In this document: in pieces, positions 7,156-13,766 of the stretch
Layout: each line of letters opens with the position of its first letter
How positions within the stretch are numbered: position 1 is the stretch's first letter
Origin: a virus
Virus record (IMG/VR): IMGVR_UViG_3300004693_000005
Span: 1-20,579 of that record
Direction: 5' to 3' (one strand)
Length of the DNA: 20,579 nucleotides
Notes under the pieces: generated by a model
The model's input: the letters and a program-made list of their open reading frames with translations, nothing else
Database searches by the model: none
Told to the model about the DNA's origin: nothing
Program-made: the position numbers and the translations under genes

Positions 7156-8532
7156 GTGGATGAAAATAAAAAAATAAAAGTTGAAGAAAAAAAATTAGAT
7201 CTAGATTATTATGAAAATGTTATTCTTATAAATTCTTTGAATGATTCTGAATATTTAGCATCTATTATTGACCATAGTGATGTTGATTATTTTATAGATA
7301 GTAAAATTAAATTAATATTTAAAAAGATAGTAGAATTTTTTAATGATCGTGGTACATGTCCAAATATTACAGAAATTAAATCTAAATTAATTACTGATGA
7401 AGAAAAGGGAGCATTTAGAGATGTAATAACTAAGAATAGAAATTTATTAGAAGAAAAATTTAATAAAGAAGAATTATATTGTAATACTGAAAGATTCTTA
7501 AAGGAACGAGGACTTTATAAAACCGTTAATAAAGTTGCAGATGATTTCCAGCAAGGTAAGAGAGAAGTTGGAAATGTGTTAAAAGATTTTGAACGCATTT
7601 ATGCAATCTCGTTAACAGAAGATTTAGGGCATTGGTATTTTGAAGAAGTTGAATCCCATATTAAAGATCTTGTTGCTACTTATAATCCGATGCCTACTGG
7701 TTGGAAAAGTTTAGATGATAAAATAGAAGGAGGATTATTTCCTAAAACATTAACATGCTTTGTTGGTCAAGTTAATGTTGGTAAAAGTATTGTATTAGGA
7801 AATGTCTCAGTTAATATGACATTGAAGAATAAAAATGTCCTTCTTATATCTTGTGAAATGTCTGAATTCATGTATTCAAGACGTATAAGTTCTCAATTAT
7901 CACAAATTCCCCATAATGAACTTAGAACTTATGCTGATAAACTTCGAGAAGAAATTAATGGAATTGGAAGTGCATTAGATGGTAATAAATTAATTATTAA
8001 AGAGTATTCTCCAAAATCTGTTACTGTTAGACATATTGATGCGTATATAAGTAAATTACGACATAAAGGATTTAAACCTGATATTATTGTAATTGATTAC
8101 ATTAATTTAATTCAACCTGTTGGGAAAAATTTAAATACATATGCAGAAATTAAAGAGATTGCAGAAGATCTTAGAGCACTTGCATTTAAACATAACCTTC
8201 CTATTGTTACTGCAACTCAAATGGTTCGTAGTAGTCACAATAAAGAGAATCCTGGCATGGAAGGAATTGCTGAAAGTATAGCACTTGCAAATACCTGCGA
8301 TCTTATGTGTTCAATTTGGCAAACTCCAGAAGATAAATTGCTTAGTATTGTTAAAATGGGAATGATGAAAAATAGATTTGGAGTAAATTTTGGAGATTGG
8401 ATGTTTAAAGTAAATTATCCAACATTAACTATGAAAGAAACTAATAAAGATCTTTTTGCAGAAGATTTAAAAACAGAAACTATAGTGAAAAATATAGATA
8501 ACACATTAAGTAAGTTGGAGAATATAAAATAA
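7156..8532 (+). CDS. 41: Replicative DNA helicase, T4 gp41 (DnaB family)
   Basis: Hexameric 5'-3' helicase that unwinds DNA ahead of the polymerase. The N-terminal region (about 1-160) corresponds to the primase-interacting collar. The RecA-like motor begins at P-T-G-W-K-S-L-D (180-187), with Walker A G-Q-V-N-V-G-K-S at 204-211, C-E-M-S-E around E234, Walker B I-V-I-D314-Y-I-N-L-I, and motif H3 T-A-T-Q355-M-V-R. It is 458 residues long, against 475 in T4. The start is GTG at 7156: an in-frame stop lies at 7141-7143 and no in-frame ATG is near, so this is one of the few non-ATG starts here. No primase gene (gp61) is in the window. It is followed after one base by the DHH gene, so the two are surely co-transcribed. 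Confidence 0.94.
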   Translation: MDENKKIKVEEKKLDLDYYENVILINSLNDSEYLASIIDHSDVDYFIDSKIKLIFKKIVEFFNDRGTCPNITEIKSKLITDEEKGAFRDVITKNRNLLEEKFNKEELYCNTERFLKERGLYKTVNKVADDFQQGKREVGNVLKDFERIYAISLTEDLGHWYFEEVESHIKDLVATYNPMPTGWKSLDDKIEGGLFPKTLTCFVGQVNVGKSIVLGNVSVNMTLKNKNVLLISCEMSEFMYSRRISSQLSQIPHNELRTYADKLREEINGIGSALDGNKLIIKEYSPKSVTVRHIDAYISKLRHKGFKPDIIVIDYINLIQPVGKNLNTYAEIKEIAEDLRALAFKHNLPIVTATQMVRSSHNKENPGMEGIAESIALANTCDLMCSIWQTPEDKLLSIVKMGMMKNRFGVNFGDWMFKVNYPTLTMKETNKDLFAEDLKTETIVKNIDNTLSKLENIK

Positions 8533-8533
8533 T

Positions 8534-9418
8534 ATGGAAAAAATAGATTCAAATATAATAATTTTTACACATCGAGATTTAGATGGCGTTGCTTCATACC
8601 TAACCCTTAATTGGATTTTGGGGAAGAATACTAAAATCATTACTACCACTCCACATTCATTGTACGATAACATTAATATTTGGTTAAAGAATGATGCTTT
8701 TGAAAATTATAAAAAGATATTTTTTCTTGATCTTGATACTTCTATAGTTGGAGATATTATAGATCAAGAAAATGTTATTGTAATAGATCATCATACATCA
8801 CATTCATACATTTATAAAAATGCTAAAACGATTTTACAAGAATATTCATCATGTGCTAAATTATTAAAAGATACGTTAGGAAAATCTACAAATTTCAATG
8901 ATGATCAAAAATTGTTAATTGCACTAGCAGATGATCATGATGCACACACTAAAAAAAGTCCATTCTCTGATGATTTAAATATTGTATTTCATAACACTAA
9001 TAATAAAGTAGACTCATTTATTATGAATTTTAGATATGGGTTTAAACGGTTTGATAGAATGCAAAAAAATATTATAGCAGAATATAAGAAGAAACGTGAT
9101 GCATATTTACAACAAGATCGAACTATATATACAGGAAAATTAACAATAAAAACTATTAATTATAAAGTTGTATCAGTTATTGCATCTGAATATATTTCTG
9201 AAATTAGTGATCATATTCTTGAAAAATATGATGCGGATATTGTATTTATTGTTATGCTTAGTAGTCAAAAAGTTTGTATTCGTAAAAAAGAATCTGTTGA
9301 TGTAGACTTATCAAAACTTGCAGAAAAGATGTTGGAAGGTGGAGGTCATAAATGCGCAAGTGGAGGACATTTGACTGAAATATTCAAAAATTTTACAAAA
9401 ACCTTAAAACCATTATAA
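8534..9418 (+). CDS. DHH-family phosphoesterase (RecJ/NrnA-like)
   Basis: Metal-dependent phosphoesterase, either a single-strand exonuclease or an oligonucleotide/nanoRNA hydrolase. Motifs: H13-R-D15-L-D17 (motif I), L-D-L-D ending at D68 (motif II), the signature D85-H86-H87 (motif III), and an A-D-D-H-D stretch (motif IV) at about 132-136. The C-terminal DHHA1-type substrate-binding motif G-G-G-H is at 269-272. At 294 residues it is close to the short NrnA/Orn-like group rather than full RecJ (over 550). It sits one base after the helicase gene in the replication block, which suggests a role in trimming DNA or recycling oligonucleotides during replication. The ATG at 8534 lies in the usual A/T-rich context. 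Confidence 0.9.
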   Translation: MEKIDSNIIIFTHRDLDGVASYLTLNWILGKNTKIITTTPHSLYDNINIWLKNDAFENYKKIFFLDLDTSIVGDIIDQENVIVIDHHTSHSYIYKNAKTILQEYSSCAKLLKDTLGKSTNFNDDQKLLIALADDHDAHTKKSPFSDDLNIVFHNTNNKVDSFIMNFRYGFKRFDRMQKNIIAEYKKKRDAYLQQDRTIYTGKLTIKTINYKVVSVIASEYISEISDHILEKYDADIVFIVMLSSQKVCIRKKESVDVDLSKLAEKMLEGGGHKCASGGHLTEIFKNFTKTLKPL

Positions 9419-9453
9419 ATATTAGTTGAAATAATAAATTCAATATATAATTA
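9414..9453 (+). promoter_or_regulatory. Candidate promoter region upstream of the gene at 9460
   Basis: Two overlapping signals are present. TATAAATA at 9414-9421 is the exact T4 late promoter octamer and overlaps the stop codon of the DHH gene. TTGAAA at 9426-9431 with TAATTA at 9448-9453 (16-base spacer) fits the promoter pattern of this window. Octamers like TATAAATA arise by chance in such AT-rich DNA, so each is only suggestive. Confidence 0.35.
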
Positions 9454-9459
9454 GTATAT

Positions 9460-9780
9460 ATGTTGAATGATAAAATATTGGACAATTTTGTAAATTATAA
9501 CGATCCACTTGATAATATTTGCAATAAAGAATTTGTTATAAATGTGATGAAATTTGGTGCATACTTATCAATTATTAATAATAAACGTATAAATGCTTCA
9601 GTTTTATTCATATCAATACTTGAAAATTCTAAATTACGTGATATATTTATGGAAATCACTGGAGCAGAAAATGTCAGAGATTCATTACTTGGGATAATGG
9701 AAATTTATCCTGTTTTAGTAAAATCTAAAAATACTAAACGTATCTTTGATAAATCGAAAAATAAAAATGACAGAATTTGA
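9460..9780 (+). CDS. Small unknown protein upstream of the gp59-position gene
   Basis: A 106-residue protein, mostly helical in appearance, with an acidic N-terminal half and a very basic tail (K-S-K-N-T-K-R and K-S-K-N-K-N-D-R at the end). I do not recognise it. In T4 the order is 33-59-32, and gp33 has 112 residues, so position and size would allow a late-transcription co-activator. However, I see no gp33-like clamp-binding C-terminus, so this is only a positional thought. Its last 14 bases overlap the next gene, suggesting translational coupling. No SD sequence is present; the ATG follows a candidate promoter within seven bases. Confidence 0.6.
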   Translation: MLNDKILDNFVNYNDPLDNICNKEFVINVMKFGAYLSIINNKRINASVLFISILENSKLRDIFMEITGAENVRDSLLGIMEIYPVLVKSKNTKRIFDKSKNKNDRI

Positions 9781-10420
9781 AAAAAAAATATATAATAAAC
9801 ATCTAGCAGTTTCACGTTCAGCTAGAAATAAAGCATTTAAATTAAAAAAGGATTTTTCTAATTTTGAAGATGATGCTAAATATTTATATATTAAAAAAAT
9901 ATCTATATTCTTTTCTAAATATCCAGAAATTGATATGGATTTATATTTTAGTGCTCCATATAAGTTGTACCTTGATGTAGAATATTTTGATTTAAATTAT
10001 TTTGCATCTCCAAGAGCAATTAAATCTTATTCTATTTATAAACAGGAATTAGATAAATTAAGTCCTGATAAACAACTTGAGGACGTTAAGAACTCATTAA
10101 AATTTATTGCAAAATATTGTTTAGAAAATAACATAACTTTGGATAAATATATATGCCATAAAAAAATTGGCATACATCCTGAATGGATGTATCATATAAA
10201 ACTTAATAATATAAACCTGTACTCTTTAATGGAATTTCCAAATATACTTGATAGTATAAATGAACTCTCAGAAGAGGATCAGTATATGTTATTTGGTAAA
10301 ACACAAAAAGAACTTTTCAACTATAAAACTAACTATCTTCAATCAAATCTTAAAAAATATCTTAAAGTAGCGATAAGAAAAATAAACGGTTTTATTGAAA
10401 ATAATTTAAAAAATAATTGA
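9767..10420 (+). CDS. Unknown basic protein in the position of T4 gene 59 (candidate helicase loader)
   Basis: A 217-residue protein starting M-T-E-F-E-K-K. The frame also has a TTG at 9746, but the ATG at 9767 is the better start. It is rich in Lys, Tyr and Asn, with an N-terminal basic helix, aromatic clusters (Y-F-D-L-N-Y-F-A-S at about 70-78) and a lysine-rich C-terminus. It lies directly before gene 32, as T4 gene 59 (helicase loader, also 217 residues) does. A stretch around H-P-E-W-M-Y-H-I-K-L followed by a hydrophobic helix vaguely resembles a C-terminal part of gp59 as I remember it. Synteny, length and charge support a gp59-like loader that would place gp41 on gp32-coated forks; sequence alone does not prove it. 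Confidence 0.6.
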   Translation: MTEFEKKIYNKHLAVSRSARNKAFKLKKDFSNFEDDAKYLYIKKISIFFSKYPEIDMDLYFSAPYKLYLDVEYFDLNYFASPRAIKSYSIYKQELDKLSPDKQLEDVKNSLKFIAKYCLENNITLDKYICHKKIGIHPEWMYHIKLNNINLYSLMEFPNILDSINELSEEDQYMLFGKTQKELFNYKTNYLQSNLKKYLKVAIRKINGFIENNLKNN

Positions 10421-10444
10421 AATTTTAAAAAAACAACGTATAAT
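10417..10444 (+). promoter_or_regulatory. Strong promoter for gene 32
   Basis: TTGAAA at 10417-10422 and a perfect TATAAT at 10439-10444, separated by 16 bases, overlapping the end of the previous gene. It is one of the two best sigma70-type matches in the window and fits the high expression needed for a single-strand binding protein. Confidence 0.7.
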
Positions 10445-10481
10445 ACACACAACACAAAAACATAAAACAAAATAAAATAAT
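10445..10481 (+). promoter_or_regulatory. G-free, A/C-rich leader of gene 32, possible autoregulatory site
   Basis: From the -10 box to the start codon there is not a single G and very few T; the leader is runs of A broken by C. Such RNA cannot fold stably. T4 gp32 is known to repress its own translation by cooperative binding to an unstructured leader, so this leader could serve the same purpose. No SD sequence is present. I did not find the upstream pseudoknot known from T4. Confidence 0.4.
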
Positions 10482-11348
10482 ATGAAATACAACGCATCAA
10501 TGTTCGATGAGATCAAAGACTCATACAATGTAAAAGCCGAATCATCTTTTAAAGATATAATGAAATTTGAAATTGGTAATACATATTTAGTTCGTCTAGT
10601 TCCAAATTTAGAGGAACCTAAAAAAAGCATATATCATTACTTCCATCACAGTTGGACAAGTGTATCTACTGGAAAATTTATTTCAGTTCTATGCCCTACC
10701 ACATATAAAGAATCCTGTCCTATTGATGATTATGTGATGAAAATCTATCGTAATGGAACTAAGGAAGAAAAGGAAGTTAATAAAGCAATCTCCCGTAAAG
10801 ATAACTGGATGGTTGGAGTATATGTTATTAATGATCCTGTAAATCCAGATAATAACGGAAAACATAAGGCAGTTCGTTATGGACATGAATTGAATAAAAT
10901 CATTGAAAGTGCAATAAGTGGTGATGATAAGGATGAATTCGGTGGTAGGATTTTTGATCTTGTTGATGGTTGCACACTACGAATTAAGTGTGAAGCCAAA
11001 AGTGATAAAGTAAGTGCTGGTAAGAAACCTATGGCTACTTATGCATCATCTAAGTTTCTAGCACCTTCTAAACTTGAAGAAATGACTGATGAAAAGGTAG
11101 ATGCTATTAATGCTAATTTAATCGATCTAACACAATTTATGAAGCCAAAGAAAGCATCTGAATTGCAAAGGATCTTGGATGAACATTTCTTTGGTATTAA
11201 AGATACAGTTTCAAAAGAAGAATATCCAGAAAGCAATGATGAAGATGATTCACGATCTTCTACAAGTTCTCCAGTAAATGAAGATTCAGGTGAAACTGAT
11301 TCTGATACTGATGCTAAATTGAAAGCATTGCTAGACGATTTGGTTTAA
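10482..11348 (+). CDS. 32: Single-stranded DNA-binding protein, T4 gp32 type
   Basis: Coats single-stranded DNA at forks and recombination intermediates and recruits gp59, gp43 and UvsX partners. The 288-residue protein has the gp32 layout: a basic N-terminal segment for cooperativity, a central OB-fold core with the H-H-S-W-T-S (55-60) and F-I-S-V-L-C-P-T-T-Y (67-75) signatures, and a long acidic Ser/Asp/Glu-rich tail ending A-L-L-D-D-L-V, like the acidic tail of T4 gp32 (301 residues) that binds partner proteins. In T4 a zinc is held by one His and three Cys. Here H55/H56, C71 and C79 are present, but the position of the last Cys (C-P-V-C in T4) reads C79-P-I-D82, so the site looks incomplete or altered. 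It has its own promoter and terminator, a monocistronic unit. Confidence 0.93.
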   Translation: MKYNASMFDEIKDSYNVKAESSFKDIMKFEIGNTYLVRLVPNLEEPKKSIYHYFHHSWTSVSTGKFISVLCPTTYKESCPIDDYVMKIYRNGTKEEKEVNKAISRKDNWMVGVYVINDPVNPDNNGKHKAVRYGHELNKIIESAISGDDKDEFGGRIFDLVDGCTLRIKCEAKSDKVSAGKKPMATYASSKFLAPSKLEEMTDEKVDAINANLIDLTQFMKPKKASELQRILDEHFFGIKDTVSKEEYPESNDEDDSRSSTSSPVNEDSGETDSDTDAKLKALLDDLV

Positions 11349-11371
11349 TATAATTAATATCATATGATAAT

Positions 11372-11413
11372 AAAATTCGTTCTATTAATTTAAAACTAAT
11401 AGAACGAATTTTT
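11372..11413 (+). terminator. Intrinsic terminator of gene 32
   Basis: A perfect 16-bp stem (11372-11387 with 11397-11412), a 9-base loop and a T run at 11409-11413. Near the gene 32 stop codon there is also a 12-bp palindrome, TATCATATGATA at 11358-11369, of unknown role. Confidence 0.9.
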
Positions 11414-11424
11414 CACATAATTTT

Positions 11425-11658
11425 ATGAATATTTATAGCGATATTGTAACAAAGGAAATAGAAAATATAATTAATTCTTTTATTTTTGATCCTCACAATA
11501 ATATCACTATCTATAAATTAAATATGAAATTATGTGATGTAATTAAGAAATATGGAATATATAATACCTTTCCATATTGCAGAATTTGTGATAGTAATAA
11601 TGTATCAATATTATTCAAAAATAGTAATGGTGATTGTAAATTAAAATTTCAGATATAA
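11425..11658 (+). CDS. Small unknown protein with a C-x-x-C motif
   Basis: A 77-residue protein starting M-N-I-Y-S-D-I-V-T, with a first half of amphipathic helix and a centre reading Y-C-R-I-C-D, which could be half of a zinc or redox site; no second Cys pair is present, though single Cys residues occur at C37 and near the end. I do not recognise the family. It begins 11 bases after the gene 32 terminator and no convincing promoter lies between, so it may depend on read-through or on a weak start. The following gene begins nine bases after its stop. Confidence 0.55.
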   Translation: MNIYSDIVTKEIENIINSFIFDPHNNITIYKLNMKLCDVIKKYGIYNTFPYCRICDSNNVSILFKNSNGDCKLKFQI

Positions 11659-11661
11659 ATA
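11634..11661 (+). promoter_or_regulatory. Weak candidate promoter before the gene at 11668
   Basis: TTGTAA at 11634-11639 and TAAATA at 11656-11661 with the recurring 16-base spacer. The -10 region is also part of TATAAATA (11654-11661), the T4 late promoter octamer. It lies six bases before the ATG at 11668. Base composition makes chance likely enough that I give low confidence. Confidence 0.3.
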
Positions 11662-11667
11662 TAAAAT

Positions 11668-12165
11668 ATGCAAAACGACGAAATAGCGGCAGCAATGATG
11701 GCAGGATTAGTAGGACAAGAACTCAGAACAGTAGATGAATTAACTGATAAAGTTGGTTCATCAGGGCAAGCAAAAAAGATTGATCCAAGATCCTTTTTAA
11801 CTAGTTTGGTTAAAAAGGAACAAAATAATAGACAAAGTGTTATGGATCAAATAAACCAAGAAGCAATAGAACGTTATCCTATGCCCTCTAATGCCACTCC
11901 ACAAGCACTACAATCCTCTCCACAAGTTTCTGATGTAAATATTAGGCAACGAATGACACCACAAGCAACTATAAGTAATATCGATCCAAAAACATTAATT
12001 AAATTTGCTGATGCTAGTTTAATTTTTGCAAAAGCATTTGATAGAATTAGTGTTTGTATTGAAAAATATGTGAAATATACTACAAATGATTCAAAACCTA
12101 ATATCGTTTCTAATGATTCAAGTGATTCTATTCCAACTCGTAAAATTGGAAAGAATGTTAAGTAA
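11668..12165 (+). CDS. Unknown protein upstream of the sliding clamp gene
   Basis: A 165-residue protein. The first 25 residues form an acidic Ala/Met-rich helix (E-I-A-A-A-M-M-A-G-L-V-G), a Gln/Ser/Pro-rich middle (about 75-105) looks disordered, a predicted helix follows (about 110-138, A-S-L-I-F-A-K-A-F-D-R-I), and the C-terminus is a Ser/Asp/Lys tail. This layout of short helices joined by flexible linkers suggests a protein that bridges partners rather than an enzyme, but I cannot name it. I considered a small terminase subunit and reject it for lack of evidence. Its stop codon overlaps the start codon of the clamp gene by one base (TAATG), so the two are translationally coupled, which ties its function loosely to the clamp. 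Confidence 0.6.
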   Translation: MQNDEIAAAMMAGLVGQELRTVDELTDKVGSSGQAKKIDPRSFLTSLVKKEQNNRQSVMDQINQEAIERYPMPSNATPQALQSSPQVSDVNIRQRMTPQATISNIDPKTLIKFADASLIFAKAFDRISVCIEKYVKYTTNDSKPNIVSNDSSDSIPTRKIGKNVK

Positions 12166-12905
12166 TGGAAACCCTATTAACTCTTAATAAGGAATTATTT
12201 ATAAATAAATTCTTATCACCTATTAGTAAATTAACAGAAAATGTTATTTTAAATGTAGAATCTGATAATATAAATACAGTATGTAATTCACCTGATGCTG
12301 GAGTAATTTTATATGCAAAATTAACTATTCCTGTTGATATACAAACTCCATTAAAACTAAATCTTCTAGATATTGGTAGATTAGTTAGATTAGTTGGTTG
12401 TATTGAAACATCAGGAGATATTACGTTATTAATTAAAGATAATAATATATCTTATAAGGATAAAAGTTTTAATTTTGTATATCATTTATCTGATAATGGA
12501 TATATACCAAAATGTTCATTAGATGCTAAAAAAATAAATAATCTCGTATTTGATACTGAATTTGAACTTCCTATTAGTAAGTTTAATGAAATAATGAAAG
12601 GTGCTTCTATTGTAAGTGATTCTAATAAATTATATCTATATACAACTGATAACGGAATTTATGCGGAATTAAATGATAAAGAAACCCCAAATTCTAATAA
12701 TATTACATATCTAATTTCTGATACTTTCTCTGGTGCAAATATTACAAGACCCTTCCCTTTAAATCTAGAACATATTAGATTAATTAGTGGATTAAAGACT
12801 GATAAACTAAAAGTTCGTTATAATAATAAGTTTGATATAACAGTATTTGAAATATTAGAAGATAATATTTTAGTTAAATTTGTAATATCCGCTCTTGTAA
12901 AGTAG
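12165..12905 (+). CDS. 45: Sliding clamp, T4 gp45 type
   Basis: Trimeric ring that holds the polymerase on DNA and, in T4, also activates late transcription. It has no catalytic motif; the call rests on the fold pattern and context. The 246 residues (T4: 228) alternate beta strands in two similar halves, with the clamp-like stretch L-L-D-I-G-R-L-V-R-L-V (about 67-77), then E-L-P-I-S-K-F-N-E-I-M-K-G-A (about 138-151) opening the second half and continuing into Y-L-Y-T-T-D-N-G-I-Y-A. The C-terminus ends in strand residues V-K-F-V-I-S-A-L-V-K. The ATG overlaps the previous stop as TAATG. No clamp-loader gene (44/62) is in this window. Confidence 0.85.
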   Translation: METLLTLNKELFINKFLSPISKLTENVILNVESDNINTVCNSPDAGVILYAKLTIPVDIQTPLKLNLLDIGRLVRLVGCIETSGDITLLIKDNNISYKDKSFNFVYHLSDNGYIPKCSLDAKKINNLVFDTEFELPISKFNEIMKGASIVSDSNKLYLYTTDNGIYAELNDKETPNSNNITYLISDTFSGANITRPFPLNLEHIRLISGLKTDKLKVRYNNKFDITVFEILEDNILVKFVISALVK

Positions 12906-12929
12906 GTATATTATATTAAATTAATATAA
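12895..12929 (+). promoter_or_regulatory. Candidate promoter overlapped by a palindrome
   Basis: TTGTAA at 12895-12900 and TAAATT at 12917-12922 with a 16-base spacer. A perfect 9-bp inverted repeat with a one-base centre (TTATATTAA at 12911-12919, TTAATATAA at 12921-12929) covers the -10 box. It could be an operator, or simply a chance palindrome in AT-rich DNA. Confidence 0.35.
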
Positions 12930-12933
12930 CAAC

Positions 12934-13275
12934 ATGGCAAATAAATTAACTACATTAGGATATTTCTTAAAAAGACTTAGAGACAGTGGATATTATGCTT
13001 ATAAGTTATATGATGATTATAGTAATAGTGATAGTAGATTATGGACTATTGTTATCGATCCTAAAGTAAGTTCAATTTTTTGTACGTGTTTCTCCTGCGA
13101 TGCAAATTTTGGCGATGATGAACCATATTTAGAACTTTCAGACGGTGGACAGTATTTACCCACACGACTTAAAATTAAAACCATGTCATTCGAAATACTA
13201 ATAGAAAATTTAGTAAAATATGGCATCAATAATAAGACCCCTGAATATAATAAAAGGGGCATAACGAATAAATAA
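12934..13275 (+). CDS. Small phage protein, function unknown
   Basis: A 113-residue protein starting M-A-N-K-L-T-T-L-G-Y-F-L-K-R-L-R-D-S-G-Y. Other visible stretches are R-L-W-T-I-V-I-D-P, a Cys-rich F-C-T-C-F-S-C at about 49-55, and L-S-D-G-G-Q-Y-L-P. The three clustered Cys could bind metal, but the pattern (C-x-C-x-x-C) is not diagnostic. From memory, T4-like phages of marine bacteria carry a similar protein with the L-G-Y-F-L-K-R-L-R-D-S-G start; that would make it a conserved phage gene of unknown role. It starts 28 bases after the clamp gene and ends four bases before the next gene. Confidence 0.75.
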   Translation: MANKLTTLGYFLKRLRDSGYYAYKLYDDYSNSDSRLWTIVIDPKVSSIFCTCFSCDANFGDDEPYLELSDGGQYLPTRLKIKTMSFEILIENLVKYGINNKTPEYNKRGITNK

Positions 13276-13279
13276 TATT

Positions 13280-13666
13280 ATGGCATCCGATAATCCTGAA
13301 AAAAAAGTTAGAAAACCAAAAGTAAAGAAAAAGGAAACTTTAAAATCTTTACCAGCAATACCAGAAACCGTCGATCCTGAAATTCAAGCACTAATAAAAG
13401 ATGCATTTATACAATTTTATGATACAGTATCTATAGAAAATTCTAAAAATAGAAGTATTGATCAATTAAATAATATTACTACGGAATTTTTAAAAGCATT
13501 CATTACAATTGGATATGATTTGAATGGGGATAAAGTTTTCATAATGCATGCTAGTAACGCAAAAGATAGAGATGCATTATTAGAAAATTTAAGATTCACA
13601 ATGTTTAATATCTTTAATCAGTTAAATGGTAATGAGTCTGATGAAGATATGGATCAAATGGAATAA
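13280..13666 (+). CDS. Unknown protein upstream of the terminase, with basic N-terminus
   Basis: A 128-residue protein. The N-terminus is very basic (K-K-V-R-K-P-K-V-K-K-K), as in DNA- or RNA-binding tails, the middle is a helical domain (about 30-115), and the end is strongly acidic (N-E-S-D-E-D-M-D-Q-M-E). I do not recognise it. It lies where T4 has gene 16, the small terminase subunit (164 residues), next to gene 17, but I see no sequence signature of gp16 and a terminator separates it from the large subunit. A small terminase, a transcription accessory protein or an unrelated conserved gene are all open. Confidence 0.65.
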   Translation: MASDNPEKKVRKPKVKKKETLKSLPAIPETVDPEIQALIKDAFIQFYDTVSIENSKNRSIDQLNNITTEFLKAFITIGYDLNGDKVFIMHASNAKDRDALLENLRFTMFNIFNQLNGNESDEDMDQME

Positions 13667-13689
13667 TTCAAAATATTGTAAACTTATTA

Positions 13690-13732
13690 AATTACGATTA
13701 TGTTTAAATAATAGCATAATCGGAATTTTTTT
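13690..13732 (+). terminator. Intrinsic terminator before the terminase gene
   Basis: A 13-bp stem with one mismatch (13690-13702 with 13715-13727), a 12-base loop and seven T at 13726-13732. It ends the clamp-region transcript 34 bases before the terminase start. Confidence 0.8.
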
Positions 13733-13766
13733 GCTTTTAATGTAGTGGTAGATTAAGTAATAAACT

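Noticed and set aside
9414-9421. TATAAATA octamers as proof of T4-style late promoters
   Set aside because: Several matches are expected by chance in 20 kb of DNA this AT-rich, and the tail genes here show no clean copy at the right distance (only TATAAATG right at the tube start). Kept only as a low-confidence hint at two places.
13280-13666. Small terminase subunit gp16
   Set aside because: Only the position next to the large subunit supports it; length, a very basic N-terminus and an intervening terminator do not, and no signature is visible.
13731-13758. A promoter for the terminase gene (TTGCTT, 16 bases, TTAAGT)
   Set aside because: The -10 box is poor; the spacing alone is not enough.
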